From Coptodactyla brooksi (lineage: Eukaryota > Arthropoda > Insecta > Coleoptera > Scarabaeidae), in the NCBI GenBank assembly GCA_033557675.1, contig JAWQRM010000203.1, positions 1-26,634 on the forward strand: a stretch of 26,634 nucleotides of DNA, in the 5' to 3' direction. This document shows positions 9,271-19,288 of this stretch, in pieces. The notes under the pieces were generated by a model. It did no database searches and was not told where the DNA came from. It was given only the letters and a program-made list of their open reading frames with translations. Each line of letters starts with the position of its first letter. Position 1 is the stretch's first letter. Made by a program: the position numbers and the translations under genes.

Positions 9271-12060
9271 AATTTTATGCGATCTCATATAACTTAACGA
9301 ATTTTAGACGTAGGAAAGAGATGGTGTGCCAGTCGAAGAGAACAGATATGAAAAGTTCCATAAGGAAGAATACATATTTGAGGCAGTGGATATTGCTATC
9401 CTAGAAATAATCTGCAATAAAGTCTGCATATTATGTTAGTAAAGAAGGGCTACACCAGATTATATATATATATATCTATATTAGAGTATATACATTCGTA
9501 ATATACAAAACAACTCCAAAAGTATACGTTTGGACTTCTATGAGACCAACCTATGGGATCCTTCTACCTATGGGACGTTATGCCTCAAGATATTAAAAAA
9601 TTGTGAAATCTAGAAACAACACTAATAAAACATATGCATGTCAATATTGTATGTAATACTTTATAAGAGAAGTCGGATATCGACGATGATATTAAAAAGT
9701 AACAGGACTTTGCTTGTAATATTTATTATAAACAGTAATTTATTGCAGTTTTATAGTTCATAGTTATATTATTTTCGTCTATTATTAGAATACTTTAGAT
9801 TATTCAATTGTTTATTTCGTGTTATCGCTATAATTTTCTATTTTATTGTCTTTTTTATTATTTTACTTATTGGTTCGTTTGTTTGCTTGTTTGTTTCGTT
9901 TGTTTGTTTGTTCGTTAGTTTGCCGAATAATTTGGTTGAGATGACATTAAAATGCACTTCTAATTCTGCGTTTAATTAGTTTTACTACCAGTCTATGAAG
10001 TTTAAATCAAATGTACATTTTCAATTAAAAGCTAAGAATTCACTTAGAAAAGGCTTAATTACTTTTGAAACGAGTTATTTCATAAATTATAATACTAGTT
10101 CATCTAGCAGCTTTCATTTGTTTAATGGGCATGTTAATTTTTAATAAATATTGAAAATAAAATGATATCACAATGCTCAAGTTGTTTCAATTCGGTATTT
10201 AGCAACGAATTAAAGAATGTAAAAGTATATAGTATACATCAATGAAAAATAAAACTTGATGTCATTTCTGCTGTGAATATTTTTGAACACTTAATTTTCA
10301 ATAATTTTCAAAATAAATTTAGTATTAAATTTCTTTGAATTGTATTGATTTAAATAGTTCGTTAGTTAGCGAAATAGTTCAGACATACCTACACTTCATT
10401 TTCCCTATAGAGGGCATCAAAAACGATATTGTTTTAAATTGAAGACCAAATAATAACATAATTGTTGTCGTATTTCTATTAAAAATGTGTAAAATATTAT
10501 ATGTACACAAGACTTCAACTGACTTATTAGCACTCCAGTTTTATGCCTCATTTTTGTAAGCTATCCACGAAAGAAGTATATTCTACGAGTCCGCATATTT
10601 TGAGATATTTGCCACTTTCCTACCATCTATAGCTTCGCTGAAAGTTACGGAAACATTCGATTTCTAAAGAGCACACCCAGTATATTTCAACATAGTTGGA
10701 ATTTCTAGAAATGCTGAATAGATTTACACTAAATGATACAGTTCTACGATTTTAATTTAACCTTACACACTTACTTGACAGATAAAAAATACAATACAAT
10801 ACAATAGTGATGTATCACTTTCCAACAAACAGGATACATAATAATGATGTTTACTAAATATTCTGGAGTTTGATGAATGCATAAATGTAATTCCTACGAA
10901 AATGAGTGAACCTAACAATACGCAAAAGGTTTTCTCTCTCGTGTTGGTTATGTTTTATAAACATGAGATTTTACATATTCTGAAAGAGAAAAATCCACTT
11001 TCATGTGTGAGGTCGAGGATCTAGCATACCAACGTACCGTTCTCCTTTATAGTCATTCCAAAGATAAACCGACCGGTCGTTAAAAATGTCTGAAGAAAAA
11101 TTTATGATAATTATCACCTCTAATACTCCCAGGAAAAATATGGGTGAAATTAGGTCAATTCCCAGTATTGCAGCCAATATGTTAATAGATCTGTTAATAT
11201 CTCTTGTTGAAAATGTCGATTTGCTATATCGGATTAGCGAGTACGCCAGTTTACAAACTCATTTCTGTGGAACGTTACTTCGTGCGCAAATATATTCCGT
11301 CTTTAATACCATTGTAAAGAAATTTCTGGTATAACAAGACATGATATATTGCAATTTTTACTACTGGTTAATATTTAAATAGCGGCTCATTTATTAGTTG
11401 TTGCAAAAGGATGAAAATTAGCATTCGAATATTATTAAACATGCATATGCACCTTATTTCAGGGTAATGTTGACTATAATACCTAACGCCACCTATAAAT
11501 TTCAATCACTTTTGTATAGTTAACTAATTCATCGCGGGAAAGGTTTATTATAAGATGCTCTATTTATTTAACGAATAGTAACTTACAACATTATTGAGTG
11601 CAATAATTTTCCCACTAGCTGAAAATAATTTTGGTTTAAATTGTTTTAATTCGAATAGCTTATTTCGATTGACACTAAAGCTTTTGTGTATAAACAATTG
11701 TTGTTTAAAATTATATTGCGGGTGAGCTTTTTCGATGTTTAGTAGATGTCAGTAATTAGAGAATCGGTTAGATGGAAAAACATTTTTTAATAAACTTTTT
11801 TATTAAATGTTCCAATATAAGATATCAGGTTTGTATAATATCCATTCCAATAAGTGTTTTTTTTTAGAATTTCTTATAACCCTTTCGTCCTAACTTTCTT
11901 AGAACCGACATATCGGTTTTTCGGACATTGTTATCTTAAACCATAAGAAACTTATAACTATTTTGATATTATTGTAATTATAAAACAAAGCTGCTCATGG
12001 TAAAACTGTTGATATTATTGAGGTTTAATTTCCAGTTCAATTGAATTATGGATATGTAAG
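9271..12060. other. A+T-rich stretch without recognisable gene
   Basis: No gene or transposon was recognised. The sequence includes a short (TA)n tract near 9460-9478, a TTTG/TTCG microsatellite at about 9873-9922 and a short AATAC repeat near 10787-10806. An open frame of 82 codons (11086-11334) has a fair start context but no recognisable motif, and I do not call it a gene. Confidence 0.6.
9873..9922 (+). repeat. (TTTG)n microsatellite, imperfect
   Basis: About twelve TTTG units with interspersed TTCG and CTTG variants, a simple tandem repeat. Confidence 0.85.
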
Positions 12061-12135
12061 GGAATTATTTATGTGGATATAATTAAATTTTAAATGTAAT
12101 GTATGGAATTATTTATGTGGATATAATTAAATTTT
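12061..12135 (+). repeat. Tandem duplication, 44-bp period
   Basis: The 31-bp segment at 12061-12091, beginning GGAATTATTTATGTGGATAT, is repeated exactly at 12105-12135. The spacing of 44 bp and the lack of differences indicate a fairly recent local duplication. Confidence 0.9.
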
Positions 12136-12395
12136 GAAACGAAGTCATGTCACTAAAATAATATTTTTAAAGAAATTCACAAAATAACTTGCAATTGTAA
12201 ACAATGCAGGAAATGCCCCATATCATTAGTGTACAAATTTTTTATACGAAATCGGTTGCTTTTCTGAGACTGCGTCAAGAATATCGCTACTTTTGAGTCA
12301 ATGATCTTTACTTAAGATCCAGTAAATGATATTTGCCACTTTGCCTTTCACAAGAACAAGAAATCTTACGCTGAAAACTCAGGAGATGCAGGTAG

Positions 12396-12491
12396 CCATG
12401 CAATTGGCGTATTCATCAATAAATCCGCTAATTGCATGGGTAATAATCATCACACTTGAATCCACAACACACTTGATGATTATTATCCATG
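12396..12491. repeat. Two consecutive hairpins sharing CATGG
   Basis: CCATGCAATTGGCG (12396-12409) pairs with 12426-12439 with one mismatch. CATGGGTAATAATCATCA (12435-12452) pairs with 12474-12491 with one mismatch. The arms overlap at CATGG, so the two folds compete or stack. No coding sequence surrounds them, and it is unclear whether this is the end of a small element. Confidence 0.8.
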
Positions 12492-13353
12492 AGTAAAACA
12501 GATGAGTAAAACTTATTTAACTGTTCAAAGCGGAACACCTAGTTGATGTTTAATTGATGTTTGATTAATAAGAGCTGTATTTTCTTAAACTACACTATAA
12601 CCTTGCGAATGTGGGTAAATACAGTTAACATACATCTAAATAAAGTCGAAACATATTCAGTTAGACAATGATTTCTCTTCTCCTTGTTTTTAAAAAAATC
12701 GATTACACAGTTATACCTTAAAGAATCACATTTTGTGAGTTAACAATAATTACGGACATTTTTTCGGACATTTGTATATCTCTAGGTTGCCAATTTTAGA
12801 AATTGTTTTAGTGTCGTTATTTTAGAATCAGCATTATTTTTTTCTAATTTAAGGGATTTAGTTTATTCTAGAATGCTGTAAAAAAGGCTATTTTTGTCGA
12901 TTTCTTTTCGTATAATAAAATAATAAATAATATGTTTCTTTTTGTTGATACAAAATGACTGAAATAAAAACAAATCCTAATCCCTATAAAAGTGGTAACA
13001 ATCTCTACTAGAAGGACACATTTTCATCGACAATTCAGAAAATTGTGTCCGCCGGAAGTTGATGACGCAGATTTTTACATACAGTGAGGATATCACTTAT
13101 GGAATAAAATGATTTTTGACGTTATTTATAAATCTGTGTAATAGATCGGTCATTTTTTTAATGGAACACCCTCTATATTTTTTTGTGTTCTACTTGATTA
13201 TCTGATTTCAGCAACCTACACCGCTTAGGGTTTATATGATAAAGGTAATGGTTTCAAAGAGATTTTATGAAAACACATAAGTATAGGGAAAATGAACAAT
13301 TTTGAAACAAAAAATATTTTTCTACAGCGCTACTCGTTATTTGCTTTAGCGTA
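12492..13353. other. No gene; contains a transposon-end-like motif
   Basis: The stretch is A+T-rich with no recognisable protein. GGAACACCCTCTATAT at about 13162-13177 resembles the right end of many insect mariner-like elements (inverted form of TACAGGGTGTTCC). No matching left end was found, and its orientation does not fit the transposase relic at 13354-13848. It is probably an orphan terminus. Confidence 0.45.
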
Positions 13354-13848
13354 TTAAACTTTCAAAATATTCTGCATTAGCTTCTTGACAAAAACATAGT
13401 CTGTAATAAAATGTCTAACTTTCTCTAAAACTTGAGGTGAAATATTGTCTGTGCGTATTCTATCTTCGAGATTCCCAACGTTATTTCATTTTGTTGCATA
13501 CACTTTGCTCTTGAGATAACCCCACAGATAGAAATCTAAAATGTTAAAGTCTGGTGATCTGGCTGGCCACTCGGTGATAGCTCTGTGTCCAATCCATCTA
13601 TTCCTAAAGATTTCGTTTAGATAGTTTCTTACATCTAGACCATAGTGTGGCGTTGCCCCGTCCTGTTGAAGCCAAACATTTCCATTTGGTAGGATTGAAT
13701 CTGTCGCATCTAGATATAAGTTTGCCAGAGCAGAAACAAAGTTAAGGGTTTGGAACCTTTGGCTTTGTAACAAAGTAAAAGTCACCACTACGCCAAAACT
13801 TGCAAAAGGGATGCTCAACGCACGCTTCGCTAACCAAGTTAGCAACAT
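13354..13848 (-). pseudogene. Mariner-like transposase, C-terminal half
   Basis: This is the clearest transposase segment in the window. On the minus strand ALANLYLDATDSILPNGNVW leads into LQQDGATPHYGLDVRNYLNE, with the second catalytic Asp (about 13641-13668). RWIGHRAITEWPARSPDF and LDFYLWGYLKSKVYATK follow, with the third Asp region. One in-frame TGA follows YATK (13486-13488). The same frame then continues as NNVGNLEDRIRTDNISPQVL to TAA at 13354-13356, a normal C-terminus for the family. A catalytic-core part is therefore open apart from a single stop. The N-terminal DNA-binding domain and first Asp are absent, and homology stops upstream next to the perfect hairpin 13852-13887. No TIR pair could be assigned. 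Confidence 0.85.
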
Positions 13849-13851
13849 CAG

Positions 13852-13887
13852 GAGCGATGAAAGACTGTAGTTAGTCTTTCATCGCTC
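13852..13887. repeat. Perfect hairpin, 15-bp arms, 6-nt loop
   Basis: GAGCGATGAAAGACT (13852-13866) and its exact complement (13873-13887) flank GTAGTT. It lies immediately upstream of the point where the minus-strand transposase homology begins, so it may mark the breakpoint that removed the N-terminal half. Confidence 0.95.
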
Positions 13888-15923
13888 AATAACAACTTCA
13901 GTCTTTCGCGTACTTACGAAAGTTATTACAACCAAACACGGCTAAAAAAGTAACGCTGGCTATACTTTTCACACAATCATAATTTACACAACTTTTGAAG
14001 AAAAAGCAGATCAATATCAATATACAAGTCCAGGGGGCATTTGATCCAGAATGCTCGGAGGAAAAGCTCGTCCAGGAATATGGAGACGACAAACTTCAAC
14101 TAATGGGTTCATGAACTTTCCCAGAATGTCAAGAAGAAGTGGAAATGTTCCCCAGGAGATATACTACAAGACACATAATCAAAAATGGAATCAATTGTTA
14201 AATAGGTATATGAATGTATTCTAAATTGTATATACATGTTAGAATTTACAAAAAATAATTTTTTATTGAAATATAAAATAACAAAAACACAAACAATACA
14301 AATTTTATCTGTCATTCCTCTTGGTCGATTTCTATCTTTTATAAATAACAAATTCTCCTAGCACAATCAACCTTATTTTGTTGGAATTTCATCATTTTAT
14401 GATATCATTCTTAATAGTTCAAAGTATTAATGAAAAAATGACTTTCTTTACGTTTCTGGACTAGACTAACCCCCAAATTGCTAACAACTATTTATAATTA
14501 GATCGTTCTGTGTGCGGTATGCGCTGATCAAACGTAACACCTGAAACGTTAAAAAGGTGAATTTAATCCTTTCGTTAATCATACTTACCTTGAAGTTTCG
14601 ATGATCTCAGCGATCGTTGTCAACCATGACTATCGGCTCTACAACCGTTCATGAACTCGCTATCATCAGTAAGAGTGTGCAGATTCCCTTTTTCGCAAGC
14701 TTTGGTATTATATCCATTATATCTCCTTCGCGTTTGTGGAGTGTTCTATCTCATTGGCGCTGTATGTACGGAGAAACGTGTGTCGGCTAGTCAGAAGCCA
14801 GCTTCTTGAGAGTCACTGGGCATAATATCGTTTATTTAGGTAATCTTGATTATTTTGCTCTGCAATTTAAACGATACTTTAGATGATTATTATTGGTAGA
14901 TAGGGCTACATATCTGTTGATACCACAGGCGAAATGGACAAAAGCCTTCAGATAAAATGGACAAGAAATAGCATATACTATTTCTTTCTAAAAAATGTGC
15001 TTAAACGTTAGAAGAGATGTACACATGAACGCAATTCAGAATAAGGAGGTAACAGACACATTTTCCCATGATAGGACATACTATCAGTTATGTTAGTACG
15101 TCTTGTATTATCAGCAGATCATAACTTACGGAGCAGAATAATCAAAGAAAGCATTAAAATAGAAGTAGCAACCAAACTACCTGCACAAGCGTATAAATAT
15201 ATAGTATAAAGCATGCAAAGTGTATACATTAAATTTTATTACTTTTCTAGGTAAAAATTATCCCTTTCATATCATCTGCAAGGGCCTCGTACCAAAAAGA
15301 ATGAAAAAATTAAATCTTAATTACCTCAAGACATGTATAGAAGCTAAGAGGATATGAACACGTAATGAATATTACATGCGATAGTCATACCGCATTGATT
15401 GCTGAAATATACGGTACGCATAATAAGAGCAGGCTGTATTACGGATATGGAGATATCGTGCAATAAATCTGCGACCACTACCGTTCAGAAATACCAAATT
15501 AATAACAGATAATTGCGGCAATCTATCTGCAAATGCTAACCAACGAAAGACAAATCTATTGATCATATCCGAAGAATCTCACTATAAATTACATTGCGAT
15601 AATCAATGGAGTTTTTAGCACCATTTGTTAACAAACGCGCAGGCAGCAGATATTCTTTATTCAATCAACTTTATTCGTACCGTAGTGAGGTAGAAAAAGT
15701 ACGTTTTGGAACGCATATTAAATCATCATGTAATTGCATACGTCAATGAATACATGCAATGTATCAATAGACGACTTAATCATTCTCAGTGCTTACCTGT
15801 AAGGTATGCGGTTAAATAAAGCAAAAACAAAACTATTGCAACAATTTGCACACTCAATTGGAAATTAATAAAAGAACCAAATACAACACTGAGAATGAAA
15901 TATAAGAGAACGTAATGTGCATA
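13888..15923. other. No recognisable gene; one strong splice-donor match
   Basis: No protein family was recognised. The stretch 14590-14830 is less A+T-rich than its surroundings and, on the minus strand, ends in CAAG|GTAAGT (junction between 14589 and 14588), a perfect splice-donor consensus. This could be an orphan non-coding first exon. An open minus-strand frame at 15372-15566 has no recognisable motif. Confidence 0.4.
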
Positions 15924-16008
15924 TAGTAGACGCTCGATAACGTAAGCACTGGATAATGGGAATATAGCGTTAATGTGAACACAAAATTCGTGCTATAGGA
16001 TGATGCGG

Positions 16009-16049
16009 AACGCTCGATAACGTAAATAATATGTACGTTATCGAGCGTT
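16009..16049. repeat. Inverted copies of the element's own end motif
   Basis: AACGCTCGATAACGTA (16009-16024) and its exact complement (16034-16049) are separated by 9 nt. A further partial copy, GCGTTATCGAG, lies near 16057. This motif is the element's terminal repeat, so the left part carries at least four copies of the presumed transposase-binding end in both orientations. Confidence 0.85.
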
Positions 16050-16084
16050 GTACAAGAGCGTTATCGAGAATGTACCAGAGGGCT

Positions 16085-16770
16085 AAACTGTTAAATAAAC
16101 AACTGAAGGAGACTGAATATTTTGTTGCCAATGATGGCTGGCTAAGAAATATTTCCTGAAAAAAACAGAAGTTTCAAATAAAAACATTGTGTGGCATTGT
16201 TACATGCCACACAACATTACTCCATTAATTCAACCAATGGACCACAACGTAATTAGACCCACAAAAATGTACTACCGAGAATGTCTACTTTTGTCAGCTT
16301 TATCAAAGAATTCTGAAAACATTATCGAGCTTTCGAAACAGGTAACATTGCAAAAGCGTTGAAACAATCTGTTTTGCACCAGTGATGAAGATGAAGAGTA
16401 TGTTCCCCTAAGCGTAATTAGGGAGCAATTGCGATCCAATGCTGATGTTCTTGTTAGTGCGTCATTTGATGTTATTAATTTCTTGAAAATTCTTTATACA
16501 CCAGGTGATATTAATGTATGAAACGAATATAAGCAGCTGAACGATGTAAATAAGGAAAATTATACGCACAGTGATGATGAGTGTAGCAACTGACGCGCAA
16601 GCTATACGAGTTTTTAACTAAGCTCTGAATTGAAGTGAAAGGAAGGATCATACACGGATATTTCAGTACTCCATAGATTGCGGGTGCAGGTATTGGAATA
16701 CAACGTGAAGCGCATACTTACGCAGACTAAAATAGCAGATTGCTTTGCTTATAATAAAAAAAATACTTAA
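16085..16770 (+). pseudogene. Tigger-like transposase, deletion derivative
   Basis: The N-terminal remnant LNKQLKETEYFVANDGWLRN (about 16090-16150) matches the CENP-B-type DNA-binding domain, whose usual form is FVASEGWLxNFKxRHG. After a deletion, HNITPLIQPMDHNVIRPTKM (about 16206-16265) gives the PPNVTxLIQPMDQNVI block that lies just downstream of the second catalytic residue. YYREC, TSDEDEEYVPLSVIREQL and a serine/acid-rich segment follow with stops. The C-terminus LTQTKIADCFAYNKK ends at TAA (16768-16770), the usual QTKITDFF-type tail. All catalytic residues except perhaps the last region are missing, so only DNA-binding remnants remain. Confidence 0.75.
16187..16214. repeat. Perfect hairpin, 11-bp arms, 6-nt loop
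   Basis: TTGTGTGGCAT (16187-16197) and its exact complement (16204-16214) lie precisely at the junction where the transposase jumps from the DNA-binding domain to the PPN block. This is the third hairpin in the window placed at such a breakpoint. Confidence 0.9.
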
Positions 16771-16871
16771 CGCTGTTTGAATATTTTTGTGTTTTTGTTT
16801 TGGTATATTAAACATTTCGCTAATGTGAACACCCTTGGTTTAAAATAGTTCACGTTATCGAGCGTCTGCTG

Positions 16872-17499
16872 CATGATATGAAATGTACTAAAATATCGCA
16901 CTAAAATGTCGTACCAAATAACAATAAATAAAATACGGATATTCTATTCTGGTCATACATATTGATAAAGATGCCTTATACGCCCTAGGGCCTTGTACAC
17001 CTAAATGGATTATAACATAGGTCATAATTTATAACATCAGGTCATAATAATAACATAGGTCACTTTGCATTTTTATAAAAAAAGTTTTTGTTCTTTTGCG
17101 GTTCAACAAATTTTAAATTATGTTATTTTATTATAATTAACAGACCTGTTCATTGCAAAGTACGATAAATTAGATTTTGAAAATATTAATTTTTAACAAA
17201 ATGGCAAACCTTTGAAGACAAAGTAAGCATTTCCTATATAAAATTACGCTACATTTTCAGTTCTAAAATAAAAATAAAAGCATATAACGCGCGATAAAAA
17301 CGCCTTTAAACTTTAATATTATAAAACGTACTTGCACGTAAACTTTCTACTAACATCGAGTCGTCCCCTCCAGATCCACAAAGCAAGCAATCTCCAGACT
17401 CCGGCAGGTTCCAGAGTGTTGATTCTGATCTGTGTGCGAAGGATTCTTGCAGTTTTCGCTTGTTGCGCACGAACCTCGGCATGCGAAGTTCATATGCAA
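16872..17499. other. No gene; short triplicated motif
   Basis: A+T-rich sequence. ATAACATAGGTCA occurs at about 17012 and 17050, and as ATAACATCAGGTCA at 17031, making a three-copy tandem repeat of about 19 bp. Nothing else was recognised. Confidence 0.6.
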
Positions 17500-18165
17500 C
17501 AAGCCTTCAGGTCACTTTTCATGATGTGGGTCTTCATCTGTAGAGAAATAATGGTAAAACGTTGTCCAAACCGCATCTCTCATTTTCGTTATAGTCACAA
17601 TTCCTTTTGATTGCTAAACGTAATACATTGTGAGTTTATCACTCATTTTTCTGGCTAACTTAGTGCATCCATCAAGACCCTTATTTTTAGATTTACAAGT
17701 CGGCTTTTCAAACACGTGGTCTACACCTTCTGTTTTATTCATAATTGTAGATTCTCCGTAAAGAGCAAGGAATTAACAATTACTAAGTCTTGGAATGTCC
17801 GTCTCCAATATAAATTATATCCAATTATTAGTATTTATATTCAGTTTATTAATCTACTCCATAATGTTTGACAGACCTTCTGGAGATTTCTAGCATCGAG
17901 TCAACTTCCATCTTGCCAATAGACGCCTAGTGATTCATTAAGTAACTTTCGGTATGTTCATCTTTATATTGCTCGTATTTTACAGTGTATTGTTTTTTAC
18001 TCCATTATATATATATGCTTTATTACAATATGCAGATTTGATGACAACGTCTACGACCTTGCCCGTACAATGTTACAAGCTCGCTACATCATGCAATGTA
18101 TTCAAACCACGCTTTTTCCATGCACCGTCACTAGAAACATAAAGTTCCGATGTATTCCAATGTAC
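17500..18165 (-). pseudogene. MULE-like transposase relic, catalytic core
   Basis: Read on the minus strand from right to left, the order of motifs is that of an arthropod Mutator-like transposase. First comes VSSDGAWKKRG with the first catalytic Asp (about 18105-18145), then GKVVDVVIKSAYCNK, then a KYEQYKDEHTESYL segment and GKMEVDSMLEISRRSV (about 17880-17960). YIGDGHSKT with the second catalytic Asp follows (about 17783-17813), then ALYGESTIMNKTEGVDHVFE (17710-17766) and KLARKMSDKLTMYYV. MRDAVWTTFYHYFSTDEDPH (about 17520-17580) carries the conserved STDE block. Several stops and at least three frameshifts are present. The N-terminal Cys-rich part and C-terminus are not seen. The second relic of the same family is at 22958-23830 on the plus strand. 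Confidence 0.8.
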
Positions 18166-19223
18166 CTTCTTCTAAATATGTTTCTCTTTTTCCTTATGTT
18201 TATGTATATATACTATGACTATATTACACCAGGGTAGCTATGTATAATTGCATTAACTATGAATTATGAATATCTATTATTAATGCAACAGCGCTTATAT
18301 ACTAATTATTGAGGTGACTAAGCTGCTACCTCAGTATCTTTCGGTGGGTCGCGGTTAGCGTTTATTGTTTACTGCATTCTCGACCTGCTAATGACCGTGT
18401 GTGTTTACCGAGGCCTAACCTTGCACTCATTTCCACCACACCTTTCCTCTTACGGATGAAAAAAGAATAATTAACAAATATTGTTTTTCCACGTGCTCCA
18501 CCGCATAACGCCAACTATGATGCACCACACCTTTCCTATTAAAATTATGCAACTAAAATCTGCTAAAGAAATACAAAAACACAACACACTACACACTGAG
18601 TATTATCCCTAACATATATAATCTCAATACAATTATCAATATTTCCGTCATTTGGACTATTCACTTATTATACTTTTAAATACCTTCATTATACTCCTGC
18701 AATTCATTATACAATGTTTAACTTTTATTACCCTACTTCAATTATTGGTCAATTTCTATTCCCAAATTTTTTAGATTCAATTATTTCGTTTTCTAACTTC
18801 CTTACAATACTGATTTCGGTTAATTACTTAGAAGATACATATATTGGGTCAGAGTTGCAATGTGATTACAATTTCAGTTTCTTTTGTTCCTAACCTATTT
18901 TCCTATCCTAATCCTTAATCTGGCTAAAATACTACATACCTATATATCTGTGGCTTTTCCCACTTTATTAATCATCACTCATTATTCTCAACATCTTGCA
19001 AGTACCTCTATAACTTATCTTTAAGAAAAAAAATATATATATTCTCCGTGACCCCAATCTAATACTCTATTTAACTTAAAACTGAAACTGTATCAACCAA
19101 AACTTAACCCTAATCTAACCTAATGTTATGTGTTACATAATGTGTTTTCTTCTTCCGACTTATATATGCATATTGGTAAAAGCAAATAAAAATTTAAAAA
19201 AATATTATTTTTTTATTTTTTTT
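18166..19223. other. A+T-rich stretch without recognisable gene
   Basis: Nothing coding was recognised. CACCACACCTTTCCT occurs twice (about 18436 and 18523) as a direct repeat of 15 bp in a slightly less A+T-rich block at about 18330-18530. This might be part of the MULE relic's terminal region, but no inverted partner was found. Confidence 0.55.
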
Positions 19224-19288
19224 ATTTGCCTAATTAATATTTTAATATTTATTTATTAAAAAAATATTAAAATATTAATTAGGCAAAT
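19224..19288. repeat. 27-bp perfect inverted repeat formed by a transposon end
   Basis: Positions 19224-19250 (beginning ATTTGCCTAATTAATATT) are exactly complementary to 19262-19288 around an 11-nt A+T loop. The right arm contains the first bases of the mariner-like element's left TIR (AGGCAAAT), so the left arm is an inverted duplicate of that end placed outside the element. Confidence 0.95.

Larger units (their letters stand above)
15924..16871 (+). mobile_element. Internally deleted pogo/Tigger-like transposon, 948 bp
   Basis: The ends match in inverted orientation: AGACGCTCGATAACGT at 15928-15943 and its complement at 16852-16867. The match extends outward to a (C/T)AG start, giving 15924-16871. 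TA (15922-15923) and CA (16872-16873) flank it, consistent with the TA target site of pogo elements with one side mutated. A second shared motif, GCGTTAATGTGAACAC (about 15967-15982) and CGCTAATGTGAACACC (about 16818-16833), is in direct orientation. Inside are the two extremities of a Tigger-like transposase with most of the catalytic core missing. Confidence 0.8.

Noticed and set aside
11086..11334. 82-codon open frame with a reasonable start context
   Set aside because: No recognisable domain, no promoter or polyadenylation signal at proper distance, and no sign of codon bias. It cannot be separated from chance without conservation data.
11881..12800. Possible piggyBac-like element between CCCTTTCGTCC (11881) and CGGACATT motifs near 12760
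   Set aside because: No TTAA flank, no matching inverted ends and no transposase between them.
13162..13177. GGAACACCCTCTATAT as the boundary of the transposase relic at 13354-13848
   Set aside because: Its orientation is that of a right end facing the other way and no partner was found, so it is noted only as an orphan terminus-like motif.
13898..14351. Minus- and plus-strand short open frames around 14000-14150
   Set aside because: Several frames are open over the same short stretch and none gives a known motif. The plus-strand peptide FDPECSEEKLVQEYGDD looks protein-like but is too short to support.
15372..15566. 64-codon minus-strand open frame rich in aromatic and arginine residues
   Set aside because: The composition is less random than its neighbours, but I recognise no family and see no supporting signals.
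17332..17610. 92-codon plus-strand open frame
   Set aside because: The opposite strand of its right half encodes the MULE STDE block, so the plus-strand frame is largely a shadow of that relic.
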